DNA of 64,000 bases from JAAXHB01 sp965214945 (GCA_965214945.1 OZ244029.1:1984001-2048000); one strand, 5' to 3'. Positions 32,613 through 41,399 are shown, counted from the first letter of the stretch. Made by a program: numbers and translations. Notes: a model not told the origin generated them from the sequence alone.

Positions 32613-33395
32613 ATGGGAGAGTTCGTCCGCATCGAGACCGGCACCGCCGACGGGGTGGCGACGATTCGCATCGACCGACCCAAAGTGAACGCCATCAACG
32701 AGCAGGTCACGTCCGAGCTGCGGTCCGCGGCAGCGGCCATCGCCTCCGACGCCAGAATCCGGGCTGTCGTGCTGTGGGGCGGGCCCAAGATATTCGCGGC
32801 TGGTGCCGACATCGGCGGTTTCACTGGCCTCGACCGTGCGGGCGGCGGGGCGCTGTCCAAGCGCATCAACGACGCGCTGCTCGCCATCGAAGGCCTGCCG
32901 CAGATCACTATCGCGGCGGTGAACGGGTACGCGCTCGGTGGTGGCATGGAGCTGGCGATGGCGGCCGAATTCAGGGTGGCGGCTGAGGACGCAACGTTCG
33001 GCCAGCCGGAGATCCTGTTGGGGATCATACCCGGCGGGGGAGGCACACAACGCTTGCCGCGGCTTGTCGGCATCACCAAAGCCAAGGAGATCATCTACAG
33101 TGGCCGCCATGTGCCCGCCGTCGAGGCGCTCGACATCGGTCTGGTGTCGTCGCTTCATCCTGCCGATGATGTCTATGGAGCCGCGGTGGAGTTGGCGGCG
33201 GGCTATGCGTCGGGCCCGGCCGCGCTGCGCATGGCCAAGCGAGCAGTGATGGACGGCCTGGCGCTGCCTCTCGATGAGGCCGTAGCCCGAGAGGCAGATC
33301 ACTTCGGCGACTGTTTCGCCACCGAAGACGCCGTAATCGGGGTGGAGAGCTTCCTGCGGCAAGGCCCCGGCAAAGCCGAGTTCACGGGCCGCTGA
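32613..33395 (+). CDS. Enoyl-CoA hydratase/isomerase with both catalytic glutamates
   Basis: 260-aa crotonase. Oxyanion-hole block KIFAAGADIGGFT and the catalytic glutamates in ALGGGMELAMAAEFRVA and FGQPEILLGIIPGGGGTQRL are all present, so classical 2-enoyl-CoA hydration in beta-oxidation is expected, in contrast to the crotonase at 25958. ATG with upstream AGGGAG. Convergent with the ABC permease gene across a strong palindrome. Confidence 0.94.
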   Translation: MGEFVRIETGTADGVATIRIDRPKVNAINEQVTSELRSAAAAIASDARIRAVVLWGGPKIFAAGADIGGFTGLDRAGGGALSKRINDALLAIEGLPQITIAAVNGYALGGGMELAMAAEFRVAAEDATFGQPEILLGIIPGGGGTQRLPRLVGITKAKEIIYSGRHVPAVEALDIGLVSSLHPADDVYGAAVELAAGYASGPAALRMAKRAVMDGLALPLDEAVAREADHFGDCFATEDAVIGVESFLRQGPGKAEFTGR

Positions 33396-33408
33396 TTTCA
33401 GAGGCCAT

Positions 33409-33434
33409 TGATCCGGCTTCCGGAAGCCGGATCA
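33409..33434. terminator. 26-bp perfect palindrome between convergent genes
   Basis: TGATCCGGCTTCC followed by its exact reverse complement GGAAGCCGGATCA, 14 bp after the hydratase stop codon. Such a structure forms a hairpin from either strand and lies in a convergent gap, so a bidirectional terminator is the simplest reading; no U-tract follows. It would also suit a protein-binding site. Confidence 0.6.
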
Positions 33435-33571
33435 GCCAGCTGCAGTCCGGTGACCCGAACCCCCTAAGTGAAACCCAACCCTAGACCAGTCATCCTGCCA
33501 GGCTGGATCACTCCGGACAGGTTGGGCCTAAAGGTTTGGACGATATGTCCAGGTCGGGGCGATATGTCGGG

Positions 33572-34342
33572 TTAGGGAACGTCGAGGCGGCTGAGCCTGA
33601 CAGTGGACAGTGCTAGGGCGACTACCGACACCGCCACAAGCACGATCAAGGCGCTGCCGGCCGATGCGGCGTCAAACTCGACCGAGCCCGCGAGGATCGA
33701 CCGCGTGTAGCCACGCAGTGATATGAGTTTCGCGAAGTCACCTACGCTGGCTGCCAGACCCTCCCAGATCAGCACATAGGCGATTCCCCACAGCACGGCG
33801 CGCTTGAACAGCAACCCCGCCAGCACGAACACGCAGGAGTAGGCCACAGTTCCGAGCGCTGCGGCCGTCACCGCCCCGAACACTAGGGCGGCTGCGCGGT
33901 CGGTGCCCGGAGCAGCCAGAACGGCGCCGACCGTCGTCGGCACGACCGTCAACGGCAAAGCGACGGTGGACGCGGCTGCTGCTGCGGCAACCGCGATCGA
34001 CGAGCGGTCCACGGGCTTGAGCCACAGGTAAACGAGCGTGCTGTCGTTCCTGACGTCGGCCAGCGCCGCTACTGCGAACATCAGAGCCACCACCGGGATG
34101 ATGATCACAAGCCCGAAGCCGTCGGCGAGGCCGGCGCCGACCTCCTCGGGCGTCTGTGCCCACGAATCGTCGTAGCTGAGCCCTATGCTGAGTCCGGTCA
34201 CCACCATCGCGGCGCCGAGAATTGAGAGAGCAATGAGACGCCCGGGGGACACGATCTGGCGCAGCACGACCCGATAGCAGAGCACAGCGGCCCGCAGCCA
34301 GGGCACCTCACGGTGCCGCGATCCTGGCATCACCGGAGTCAC
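33572..34342 (-). CDS. ABC-2 type transporter permease
   Basis: 256 aa with about six hydrophobic segments (e.g. LIALSILGAAMVVTGLSIGL, LVIIIPVVALMFAVAALADV, IVLVAVSVVALALS near the end), the pattern of ABC-2 permeases. GTG at 34342 is chosen as start: GGGAGG (34348-34353) precedes it by 5 nt. ATG at 34330 is the alternative. Last gene of a four-gene ABC operon; 19 bp after the ATPase stop. Export substrate unknown. Confidence 0.85.
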   Translation of the reverse strand: MTPVMPGSRHREVPWLRAAVLCYRVVLRQIVSPGRLIALSILGAAMVVTGLSIGLSYDDSWAQTPEEVGAGLADGFGLVIIIPVVALMFAVAALADVRNDSTLVYLWLKPVDRSSIAVAAAAAASTVALPLTVVPTTVGAVLAAPGTDRAAALVFGAVTAAALGTVAYSCVFVLAGLLFKRAVLWGIAYVLIWEGLAASVGDFAKLISLRGYTRSILAGSVEFDAASAGSALIVLVAVSVVALALSTVRLSRLDVP

Positions 34343-34361
34343 TCGGGCCTCCCGAAGCCGT

Positions 34362-35333
34362 TCATCTCGGGTTGACCAGGTAGCGGAACACCGACTCAAG
34401 GTCGTCGTCGAGCGGATCGACCCGGCTGAGCCTGGCACCGAGCCGTAGGGCCAGCGGTGCCAACTCCCGGCCGAGTCGGTCGACGTCGGCGGTGTCCACG
34501 ATCACAGATCCCTCTCCGACGCTGACCCCTACCGCCGCACCGGATCCCACCAGCGAGGCGGCGAAAGGCCGAGGGTCGGACACGTCGATGCGGATTCGGT
34601 GCGGGCGGTCGTCCATCATCTCGCGCAGCCTGCGGTAGTCGCCCGCGGCAGCAAGGCGCCCCTGGGTGATCATCAGGATGCGAGAGCCGAGACGGGCCAC
34701 TTCGTCCATCACGTGGCTCGACACCACCACACATCTGCCTTGTTCGCCGAGGCCGTGGAACAGCTCGATCATGCGGCGGCGCTGCACCGGGTCGAGCCCG
34801 GTGAGCGGCTCATCGAGGATCAGCACTTCGGGGTCGTGAATGATCGCCGCCGCCAGCTTGACCCTCTGGCGCATCCCCTTAGAGTACGAGGACAGCGCCT
34901 TGGGTTCGTTGTGATCGAGTCCTACCAAGCCGAGGGCGTGGCGCGTGGCTGCCGCCGTCCGCTCGACGCCGAACGCCGCCGCGGAGAACTCCACGAACTG
35001 CTGAGCGCTGAAGCGTTCGAACAGGGCGTCTTGCTGGGGGACCAGACCGATGCGGCCCCGCACAGCCTTGTGGCGGCGGGCGTCGGCGCCGAGCACTTTC
35101 ACTGTGCCGCGTGTGGGCCGGGTCAGGCCGCATATCATCCGGAACAGGGTCGACTTGCCGGCGCCATTCGGCCCAAGCAGCGCGGTGACGCCGCCGCGGA
35201 TCGTGAATGACACGTCGGATATTGCCACAACGTCACCAAAGATCTTCGACACCGACGACACCTCGATCATTGCGCCGGGTGACTGCGGGCGAGCCGCGTC
35301 CTGAGCCGGCGAACGTTGGTCGATGCCGTTCAC
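34362..35333 (-). CDS. ABC-2 transporter ATP-binding protein
   Basis: 323 aa. Walker A LLGPNGAGKSTLFRM, Q-loop LVPQQDAL, signature reads SYSKGMRQRVKLAAAI (variant of LSGGQ), Walker B EVLILDEPLTGLD, H-loop SSHVMDEV. C-terminal ~90 residues form the usual DrrA-type accessory domain. GTG at 35333 overlaps the preceding permease stop (GTGA). Functions with the permease downstream. Confidence 0.92.
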   Translation of the reverse strand: MNGIDQRSPAQDAARPQSPGAMIEVSSVSKIFGDVVAISDVSFTIRGGVTALLGPNGAGKSTLFRMICGLTRPTRGTVKVLGADARRHKAVRGRIGLVPQQDALFERFSAQQFVEFSAAAFGVERTAAATRHALGLVGLDHNEPKALSSYSKGMRQRVKLAAAIIHDPEVLILDEPLTGLDPVQRRRMIELFHGLGEQGRCVVVSSHVMDEVARLGSRILMITQGRLAAAGDYRRLREMMDDRPHRIRIDVSDPRPFAASLVGSGAAVGVSVGEGSVIVDTADVDRLGRELAPLALRLGARLSRVDPLDDDLESVFRYLVNPR

Positions 35334-36292
35334 CGGCTCACCGCCAACTGCCGGTAGCGCCACCACACCACTGCGGCGCCCAGGGCGAACCATCCGGCGT
35401 TGAACAGCGCCACAAGGCTGGTGGACAGCTCCGGGTAGGTACCGGATTGCCCGTAGATGCGATACACCAGCTCATAGGCGATGCCGCCGAGATCGAGGCC
35501 CTTCAAGTAGACGCTTTGCTCAGCCTCGTCGACCAGCGTGCCCACGACGATGTTGGAGCCCAACAGCAGCCCTATCACGCCCACCGAGGCGATGGCGCGC
35601 CGCTCGGTGAGGCTCGCAGCGGCGAGACTCGCCGCTGCGAACGGCGCTGCTATGGCCACGCCGCCGAGCAGGATCCGAGCCAGCGTGACGGTCCAGCCGG
35701 TGAGGCCGTCGGGCCCCGAGCCCTCCACCGTGTGCGCCAGCATCATCAGCAGCACTGGGCCGATGGTGATGATGCAGAGGCTCAGCGCCACCGCCGCGGT
35801 CTTGGCAGAGAGGTAGCTCCAGCGCTGAAGCGGCGTGGACAGATACAGCGCGAGCATTCCGCTGCGACGGTCCGACACGAGGATCTCCGGCACAACGATT
35901 CCACAGAACAACAGCAGAGGGAAGTTGATGAAGTTGTAATAGTCGTGGTAGCTGACCAGGCCTTCGGTGTCGAACGTGTCGGGAATGTCCAGCGCAATCG
36001 ACAGGCCGACGAACACGATGGCAGGCAGAAGCGACAGCACGATCGCAAGCCAAGGCAATATCTTGTGCCTAGCGGGGCGGCCCATCCCCAGCGAAGCCCT
36101 CATCGAGTGCACGATCACCGAACTGACGGAGCCGCGCAGGCCGCGTCGGGGGCCGGTGTAGGCGCGGTAGCCCCGGTCGAGGATGCGGTCGTCGTCTTCG
36201 TCTGCGGCGACGGGGGATGCCTCGGCAACCGGGGATGCTTCGGTCGATACGGTGAGCGGCCCCTCCTGTGCGGCGTCCGCGGGGGGATTCAT
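35330..36292 (-). CDS. ABC-2 type transporter permease
   Basis: 320 aa. A ~75-residue acidic cytoplasmic N-terminus is followed by six hydrophobic segments (LPWLAIVLSLLPAIVFVGLS, FPLLLFCGIVVPEILV and others). RRSGMLALYLSTPL is the amphipathic ABC-2 coupling block. ATG overlaps the preceding ATPase stop by ATGA. Second gene of the operon. Confidence 0.9.
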   Translation of the reverse strand: MNPPADAAQEGPLTVSTEASPVAEASPVAADEDDDRILDRGYRAYTGPRRGLRGSVSSVIVHSMRASLGMGRPARHKILPWLAIVLSLLPAIVFVGLSIALDIPDTFDTEGLVSYHDYYNFINFPLLLFCGIVVPEILVSDRRSGMLALYLSTPLQRWSYLSAKTAAVALSLCIITIGPVLLMMLAHTVEGSGPDGLTGWTVTLARILLGGVAIAAPFAAASLAAASLTERRAIASVGVIGLLLGSNIVVGTLVDEAEQSVYLKGLDLGGIAYELVYRIYGQSGTYPELSTSLVALFNAGWFALGAAVVWWRYRQLAVSR

Positions 36293-37230
36293 CGGCCGAC
36301 CTCCTCAAAGCCGACCTCCTCGAACAGGTCTTCCAAGCCGCGTCGGCTCGACGTGAGACGAGTGATGCGGGCGCCAGCAGCGGCTACGGCGTCTCGGGCA
36401 TGGTCGCACAGCTCGTCAAAGTCGGCGCCGCTCACCCGCAGCCGGCCCTCCGAGCGCGACACCGACAGACCTAAGGCGCTGAGCGCCGCTTCCACTCGGT
36501 CGACGGAGAGGGCCAGCTCGCCGACCTCGACGAGCTCCAGCGTCATGCCCTCGGCCTCGCCGATCAGCTCGGAGAGCGGGCCGCTGGCGATCAGGCGCCC
36601 GGCGTAGAGCACCGCCACGTTGTCGCAGACCCGCTCCACCTCCTCGAGCAAGTGTGACGACAGCACCACGTTCATGGAGAAGTCTTCGGCGATCTGACGA
36701 ATCAGCTCCAGCATCTCGGTTCGCTGCAACGGGTCGAGACCGTCGGTGGGCTCGTCTAGCAGCACCAGACGCGGATCCGAGGCGATGGCCTGAGCGAGCT
36801 TCGCCCGCTGGCGCTGGCCGGTGGACATCGTACCCAGGGGGCGCGTGCGCTCTTCCCCAAGCCCTACCAGCCACAGCACGTCGGACGCCCGGTCGCGGGC
36901 CTCGCTGCGGGGCAGGCCCCTGACCTCAGCCATGTGGCGCACGAAATCGACGGCGCGCATGTCGTCTGGCAGCACGTTGCGCTCGGGGGCGAAGCCCAGC
37001 AGCGACCGCAGCTGCGCGCCAGAGGCGTTGGGGTCGTGCCCCAGTACGCGCAGCGAACCCGATGTAGGCTCGCGCAGCCCGAGCACAGCGTTGATCAGGG
37101 TCGTCTTGCCGGCACCGTTGGCGCCCACCAGCCCGGTAACGCCCTCAGGGATGCGCGCGTTAACGCTGCTGAGCGCCACTGTCGAGCCGAACCGCTGGGT
37201 CAGCCCAGAGGTTTCGATAATGGCCGGCAT
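36289..37230 (-). CDS. ABC-2 transporter ATP-binding protein (first gene of operon)
   Basis: 313 aa. Walker A LVGANGAGKTTLINAV, signature MSTGQRQRAKLAQA, Walker B RLVLLDEPTDGLD, H-loop SSHLLEEV. The C-terminus ends in two copies of E-E-V-G (from a 15-bp tandem duplication at ~36294-36323 next to the ATGA overlap). It starts an operon ordered ATPase-permease-ATPase-permease in which the first three junctions are 4-nt overlaps. Two distinct ATPase/permease pairs suggest either two exporters or one hetero-oligomer. Confidence 0.92.
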   Translation of the reverse strand: MPAIIETSGLTQRFGSTVALSSVNARIPEGVTGLVGANGAGKTTLINAVLGLREPTSGSLRVLGHDPNASGAQLRSLLGFAPERNVLPDDMRAVDFVRHMAEVRGLPRSEARDRASDVLWLVGLGEERTRPLGTMSTGQRQRAKLAQAIASDPRLVLLDEPTDGLDPLQRTEMLELIRQIAEDFSMNVVLSSHLLEEVERVCDNVAVLYAGRLIASGPLSELIGEAEGMTLELVEVGELALSVDRVEAALSALGLSVSRSEGRLRVSGADFDELCDHARDAVAAAGARITRLTSSRRGLEDLFEEVGFEEVGR

Positions 37231-37317
37231 GCTGCGACCCTAACATCGCTCGAGGACCCGGCCGCGAGACCCGAGGGGCGCTTCGAGATTCGAGGAGCGC
37301 TTACTGCCCTGGCACGA

Positions 37318-39357
37318 TCAGACCAGGAGAGGGTCGCTGATCACCTCGACCAGCGCTGGGCCGTCATAGGCCAGGGCAGCGTCTACGGCTTCGTCCAAAT
37401 GACCGGGCTCGGTCACCCGAAAGCCTCTCGCACCACATATCTCAGCGAAGGCCGCGAAATCGGGATTGTGCAGCGACGTCTGCCAAACGTCCATCTCGGC
37501 GGCGCGCTGTTCTTTGGAGATTTTGCCCAGCTCGTGGTTGTTCAACAGCACGTGCGTGATATTCATCCGGTGCTTCACGGCTGTGGTTAGCTCCATGGCG
37601 TACTGGCCGAAGCCGCCGTCGCCCGACACCGACACCACCGCGCGGCCGGCCAGCTCGGGCCGGCTGCTCACCGCAGCCCAGCAGCCCATCGCCGCGGGAA
37701 AGGCGAAACCGATGGAGCCCAGATAGCCCGACATCAGCACCGTCTGGCCCTTGGTCTCGAAGTAGCGCCCGAACGAGTAGGCGTTGTTACCCACGTCGAT
37801 GGTCATCACAGCGTCGGCCGGCACAAGCCGACTGAGAGAGTCGAACACCGAAGCCGCGTTGAGTCCCCGGCCCCGGTCGTCAGTGCGTCGGCGGGCCTTC
37901 TCGTCGTGCCAGAGGGCCCAGCGCTGAGCGACCTCGTTTCGTATGTCCTCGTCTCGCATGTCGGGCTCGTTCGTGGCGGCGGAGACCAAAAAGGCATCCG
38001 AGGGAACCGATTCGGTAAGGGCCCGGGCGGCTACGGCCACGTCCGCGAGCATCGGGATGTCCACCGGATGGAACCGGCCTAGCGCCATAGGGTCGAAGTC
38101 CACTTGGACGATCGGCTTGTAGTCGGCGACGCCGGTGTGGTTGGAGAACGACACTCCGAAGGTCACCAGCAGGTCGGACTCGTTCATGAACCAGCTGGCG
38201 ATAGGCGTGCCGGATCGGCCCAATACTCCGCACGCCAGAGGATGGGCGTCACCGATCAGGCCTTTGGCCTTGAACGTGGTGACGACCGGCGCGCCAATGC
38301 GCTCAACCAGCGCCACCACCTCTTCGATGCCGGCGCGGGCGCCGTGGCCGACGATCACCAGCGGGCGGGCCGCGGCGGCGATTGCGGAAGTGGCAGCGGC
38401 CAGCGCTTCGCTCGGGGGCGCCACCGACCGTGAGCCGGTTCGGCCGGCGGGCGAGCCCGGCGCAGTACCCTGTGCCGCGGGCAGAGCCTGGACATCGTCG
38501 GGCAGCACGAGGTGCGCTACGTCACGTTCCACCAGCGCCGTCTTGCAGGCCAGGCTCACTAGCTCGGCGTGGTCGGACCCGGCCTGCACAGTCTGGGTGT
38601 AGCGGGCCACGTCCGCAAACGCGGCAGAGAGGTCTGTGTCCTGGAAGGCACCCCGACCCCGCACCTTGGAGGGGACCTGTCCGGAGATGGCAAGCACCGG
38701 GGCCCGGTCGGCCTTGGCGTCGTAAAGTCCGGTGAGCAGGTTGGTGGAGCCGGGGCCGGCGATCGCGAAGCAGGCAGCCAGGCCGCCGGTGAGCTTGCCG
38801 TAGGCGGTGGCCGCGAACGAGGCTGCTCCCTCGTGGCGTATGCCAATGTAGGTGAGATCGCCGCGGGCCTCCGCAGCTCGCAGCGCGTCGGCGAACCCGA
38901 GGTTGGAGTGGCCGACCATACCGAAGACGTGGGTGACGCCCCAGGCGGCCATTGTCTCAACCATCACGTCGGAAACGGTGCGGGGGCGTACCGCCTCCGC
39001 TGGTAGCGCCGCATACACGCCGTCGGAGCGCACCTCGGTGCGGTAGGCAGCCGGAGCGTCATCAAAGGGCGGCGGCGGCTTGCCGTTCTTGGGCGAGTAA
39101 TCGTAGCCGTGCCACGGGCAGCGCAGCCAACCGCCTTCGATCGAGCCCTCCCCCAACGGCCCTCCCTGGTGCGGGCAGGCATTGCCGAGGCAGCCATACT
39201 CACCGTCGGAGCGGGTGACGCACAGCGTTTCGTGACCGACGGTCACCGTCGTCACCCGGTTTTCACCGAGGTCAGCGAGGCCGATCAGACGATGCCAGGC
39301 GAACTCGCCGGAGGGCAGGGCGGGTTCGGTGCGCGACGGCAGAGCATTCGCGGTCAT
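37318..39357 (-). CDS. Rieske [2Fe-2S] domain fused to TPP-dependent pyruvate oxidase/acetolactate synthase-like enzyme
   Basis: 679 aa (ATG at 39357; a TTG six bases upstream is less likely). Residues ~18-118 form a Rieske domain: C61-P-H63 and C80-P-W-H83, spacing of 16 residues as in Rieske ferredoxins. Residues ~125-679 form a full TPP enzyme: PYR domain with catalytic Glu176 in IGIRHEGAASFAATAYGKLTG, a central domain with VVTTFKAKGLI, and a PP domain with the metal motif GDGGFGQYAMELTT...NN. GRGAFQDTDLSAAF resembles PoxB-type pyruvate oxidases. The Rieske centre likely takes or gives electrons at the oxidised carbanion/flavin. The next upstream gene carries another Rieske fusion. No such coupling is described to my knowledge. 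Confidence 0.9.
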   Translation of the reverse strand: MTANALPSRTEPALPSGEFAWHRLIGLADLGENRVTTVTVGHETLCVTRSDGEYGCLGNACPHQGGPLGEGSIEGGWLRCPWHGYDYSPKNGKPPPPFDDAPAAYRTEVRSDGVYAALPAEAVRPRTVSDVMVETMAAWGVTHVFGMVGHSNLGFADALRAAEARGDLTYIGIRHEGAASFAATAYGKLTGGLAACFAIAGPGSTNLLTGLYDAKADRAPVLAISGQVPSKVRGRGAFQDTDLSAAFADVARYTQTVQAGSDHAELVSLACKTALVERDVAHLVLPDDVQALPAAQGTAPGSPAGRTGSRSVAPPSEALAAATSAIAAAARPLVIVGHGARAGIEEVVALVERIGAPVVTTFKAKGLIGDAHPLACGVLGRSGTPIASWFMNESDLLVTFGVSFSNHTGVADYKPIVQVDFDPMALGRFHPVDIPMLADVAVAARALTESVPSDAFLVSAATNEPDMRDEDIRNEVAQRWALWHDEKARRRTDDRGRGLNAASVFDSLSRLVPADAVMTIDVGNNAYSFGRYFETKGQTVLMSGYLGSIGFAFPAAMGCWAAVSSRPELAGRAVVSVSGDGGFGQYAMELTTAVKHRMNITHVLLNNHELGKISKEQRAAEMDVWQTSLHNPDFAAFAEICGARGFRVTEPGHLDEAVDAALAYDGPALVEVISDPLLV

Positions 39358-39490
39358 CAGCAACCGCCGCCGACTGCACTATCAGAGCACAGAACCCAAC
39401 CGCGGGACACAGAACACAGCCTGTGTGCTCGGACCCAAACCGACCGGGAGCGCAGTACCTGGCCGCGGGACACCGAACGCGACGGGTCCA
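39358..39490. other. Gap between the two Rieske-fusion genes
   Basis: 133 bp, no gene seen. ACACAGCCTGTGT gives a short inverted repeat near 39415. Repeated CGCGGGACAC (39400s and 39460s). No convincing terminator, so cotranscription of both Rieske genes is possible. Confidence 0.4.
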
Positions 39491-41107
39491 TCAGAGTCGG
39501 ACTCCGCCGTAGGAGATGTCTGTCTGGTGCGCAATGTCGCGGTCGAACGTGGTGAGATCGTCAGCGCAAAACTCCCCAAGATGAGTGTGGCCGCACGCCC
39601 GGGCTAGCACGGCCATCAGCTCCGCAGCGGCCACAAAGAAATTGTGAAGCCTGTGCGCGGCCTCGTCCACCGGCAGGCGGGCCCGCAGCTCGGGACGCTG
39701 AGTGGCGATCCCCACCGGGCAGTTGTTGGTGGAGCAGGCCCGCATCCCCAGACAGCCGATGGCCTGCATCGCCGCGTTCGACACCGCCACTGCATCAGCG
39801 CCGAGGGCCAGGGCCTTGGCGAAGTCGGTGGGGGTTCTCAGCCCGCCGGTGATGATCAGCGTGATGTCACGGCGGCCCCGTGAGTCGAGATGGCGCCGGG
39901 CCCTGGCCAGCGCAGGGATGGTCGGCACCGAGATGTGATCGCGGAAAATTACCGGTGCGGCGCCGGTGCCGCCGCCGCGGCCGTCGAGGATGATGTAGTC
40001 GACACCCACTCGCAGCGCCGCGTCGATGTCGTCTTCTATGTGCTGGGCCGACATTTTCACGCCGATCGGGATGCCGCCGGATGCGGCGCGCACGTCGTCG
40101 GCAAAGCACCGGAAGTCGTCCTCGTTGCACAGGTGCTCGAACGCGGACGGCGAGATGGCCGGGGTGCCCGGCTTGAGACCCCTCACCTCGGCGATCTTGC
40201 CCTGCACCTTCACGCCGGGTAGATGCCCGCCGGTGCCGGTCTTGGCGCCCTGGCCGAGCTTGAAGTGGAACGCCTGGGCCGCGGCTGCCTTGTCCATCGA
40301 CCAGCCGAACAGCCCGCTGGCCAGCTCGTAGAAGTAGCGGGTGCTCTCGGCGCGCTCCGTTTCGAGCATCCCGCCCTCACCTGAGCAGATGCCGGTGCCA
40401 GACAGCTCCGCGCCGCGGGCAAGCGCCACCTTGGCCTCCTCAGAGAGTGCCCCGAAGCTCATGTCGCTCACCAGCAGCGGGATGTCGAGCCGCAGCGGCT
40501 TAGCCGCGTTGGGGCCGATCACCACTTCGGTGCCCACGGGCGCGTCGTCGAGCTGCGGCCGTCGGGCGAGCTGCGCGGTGACGAACTGGATGCTGTCCCA
40601 ACTCGGCAGGTCTTGTCGCGGCACACCCATCGAGGTGACCGGCCCGTGATGGCCGAGATAGCCGAGCCCTTTGGCTGCGAGCTGGCGGATCAACCCGACA
40701 TGGGGCTCCGCTGGGTCGCCGTGAGGGTCAGCGTAGGAGCCTTGGTAGGACTCGCGGTCATAGGGCTGGGGGTGCTCCTTCTCCCAGGCCAAGATCTCAT
40801 CGAGATCGACCAGCAGGTCGTCGCCGTCCACCCAGGAAGCGAACTTGGCGAGCCGCTCGGAGTTGTCGTAGCTCGACACGCCGGTGTGGAACACGTAATC
40901 CCAACCATGAAGGCCACATATCAGGTTGTTGCCTGAGATGTGCCCGTCGCACATCAGAGCCCCGCGATGCAGGCAGCGCCCGTAGAGCACCGAGTGGTTG
41001 TCGCCGAAGCGCACGATCACCAGATCGACGTTGCTCACCAGCGCGCCTACCGGGGCGCGGTCGGGCAGATCGCTCCACGCAGCGATCTTGAAAGGCCGCA
41101 CGCCCAC
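39491..41107 (-). CDS. Rieske [2Fe-2S] domain fused to glutamate synthase-like FMN/[3Fe-4S] domain
   Basis: 538 aa, GTG start. Residues ~5-105: a Rieske domain with C45-L-H47 and C64-G-L-H67 (16-residue spacing). Residues ~150-520: glutamate-synthase central (GltS/FMN) domain, with DMSFGALSEEAKVALARGA, SGEGGMLETER, GQGAKTGTGGHLPG, ILDGRGGGTGAAP, and the [3Fe-4S] motif C-x5-C-x4-C at Cys452, Cys458 and Cys463 (IGCLGMRACSTNNCPVG). No glutaminase (GATase) domain is present. So ammonia or another amino donor must be used, and electrons could come in through the Rieske domain instead of a separate ferredoxin. Same strand and 133 bp upstream of the Rieske-TPP fusion. Confidence 0.9.
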   Translation of the reverse strand: MGVRPFKIAAWSDLPDRAPVGALVSNVDLVIVRFGDNHSVLYGRCLHRGALMCDGHISGNNLICGLHGWDYVFHTGVSSYDNSERLAKFASWVDGDDLLVDLDEILAWEKEHPQPYDRESYQGSYADPHGDPAEPHVGLIRQLAAKGLGYLGHHGPVTSMGVPRQDLPSWDSIQFVTAQLARRPQLDDAPVGTEVVIGPNAAKPLRLDIPLLVSDMSFGALSEEAKVALARGAELSGTGICSGEGGMLETERAESTRYFYELASGLFGWSMDKAAAAQAFHFKLGQGAKTGTGGHLPGVKVQGKIAEVRGLKPGTPAISPSAFEHLCNEDDFRCFADDVRAASGGIPIGVKMSAQHIEDDIDAALRVGVDYIILDGRGGGTGAAPVIFRDHISVPTIPALARARRHLDSRGRRDITLIITGGLRTPTDFAKALALGADAVAVSNAAMQAIGCLGMRACSTNNCPVGIATQRPELRARLPVDEAAHRLHNFFVAAAELMAVLARACGHTHLGEFCADDLTTFDRDIAHQTDISYGGVRL

Positions 41108-41399
41108 ACACTAGGCGGCGCCTGTGAGCCTCGCCGGTTGACGGGCGGTGCCGCTTTAGACGGCGATCGACATGTGAAGCAGTTACCGCGGGTGACCTAG
41201 GCCGGCCCCGGCCGGTGGGGCGTTTGACGGCGATCGACATGTGGAGCCATTACGGCTATCGGGTTCGTGAGCCAGCGCTGGTTGACGCGGCACCGCTCTA
41301 GACTCCCGCACGCTGTGCCGTCGGCGCTGTGGCCGAATCCGGCGACGGCAGGCCCGAACGACGAACAAGCCAAGCACGACAACACGCCAAGGAGCCGAT
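41108..41399. promoter_or_regulatory. Divergent gap with nested direct repeats upstream of the MacB/LolD-type operon
   Basis: GACGGCGATCGACATGTG repeats at 41159 and 41226 (period 67). GCYGGTTGACG..GCNCCGCT.TAGA recurs at 41133-41160 and 41277-41302, so the two motifs are nested. AAGGAG (41389-41394) then lies 5 nt before the GTG. The whole 292 bp shows no gene. Confidence 0.55.

Noticed and set aside
35207..36607. 466-aa open frame on the plus strand
   Set aside because: Lies fully opposite the ABC-2 operon, has low-complexity Gln/Arg/His-rich translation and no recognisable motif; a shadow of high-GC coding DNA.
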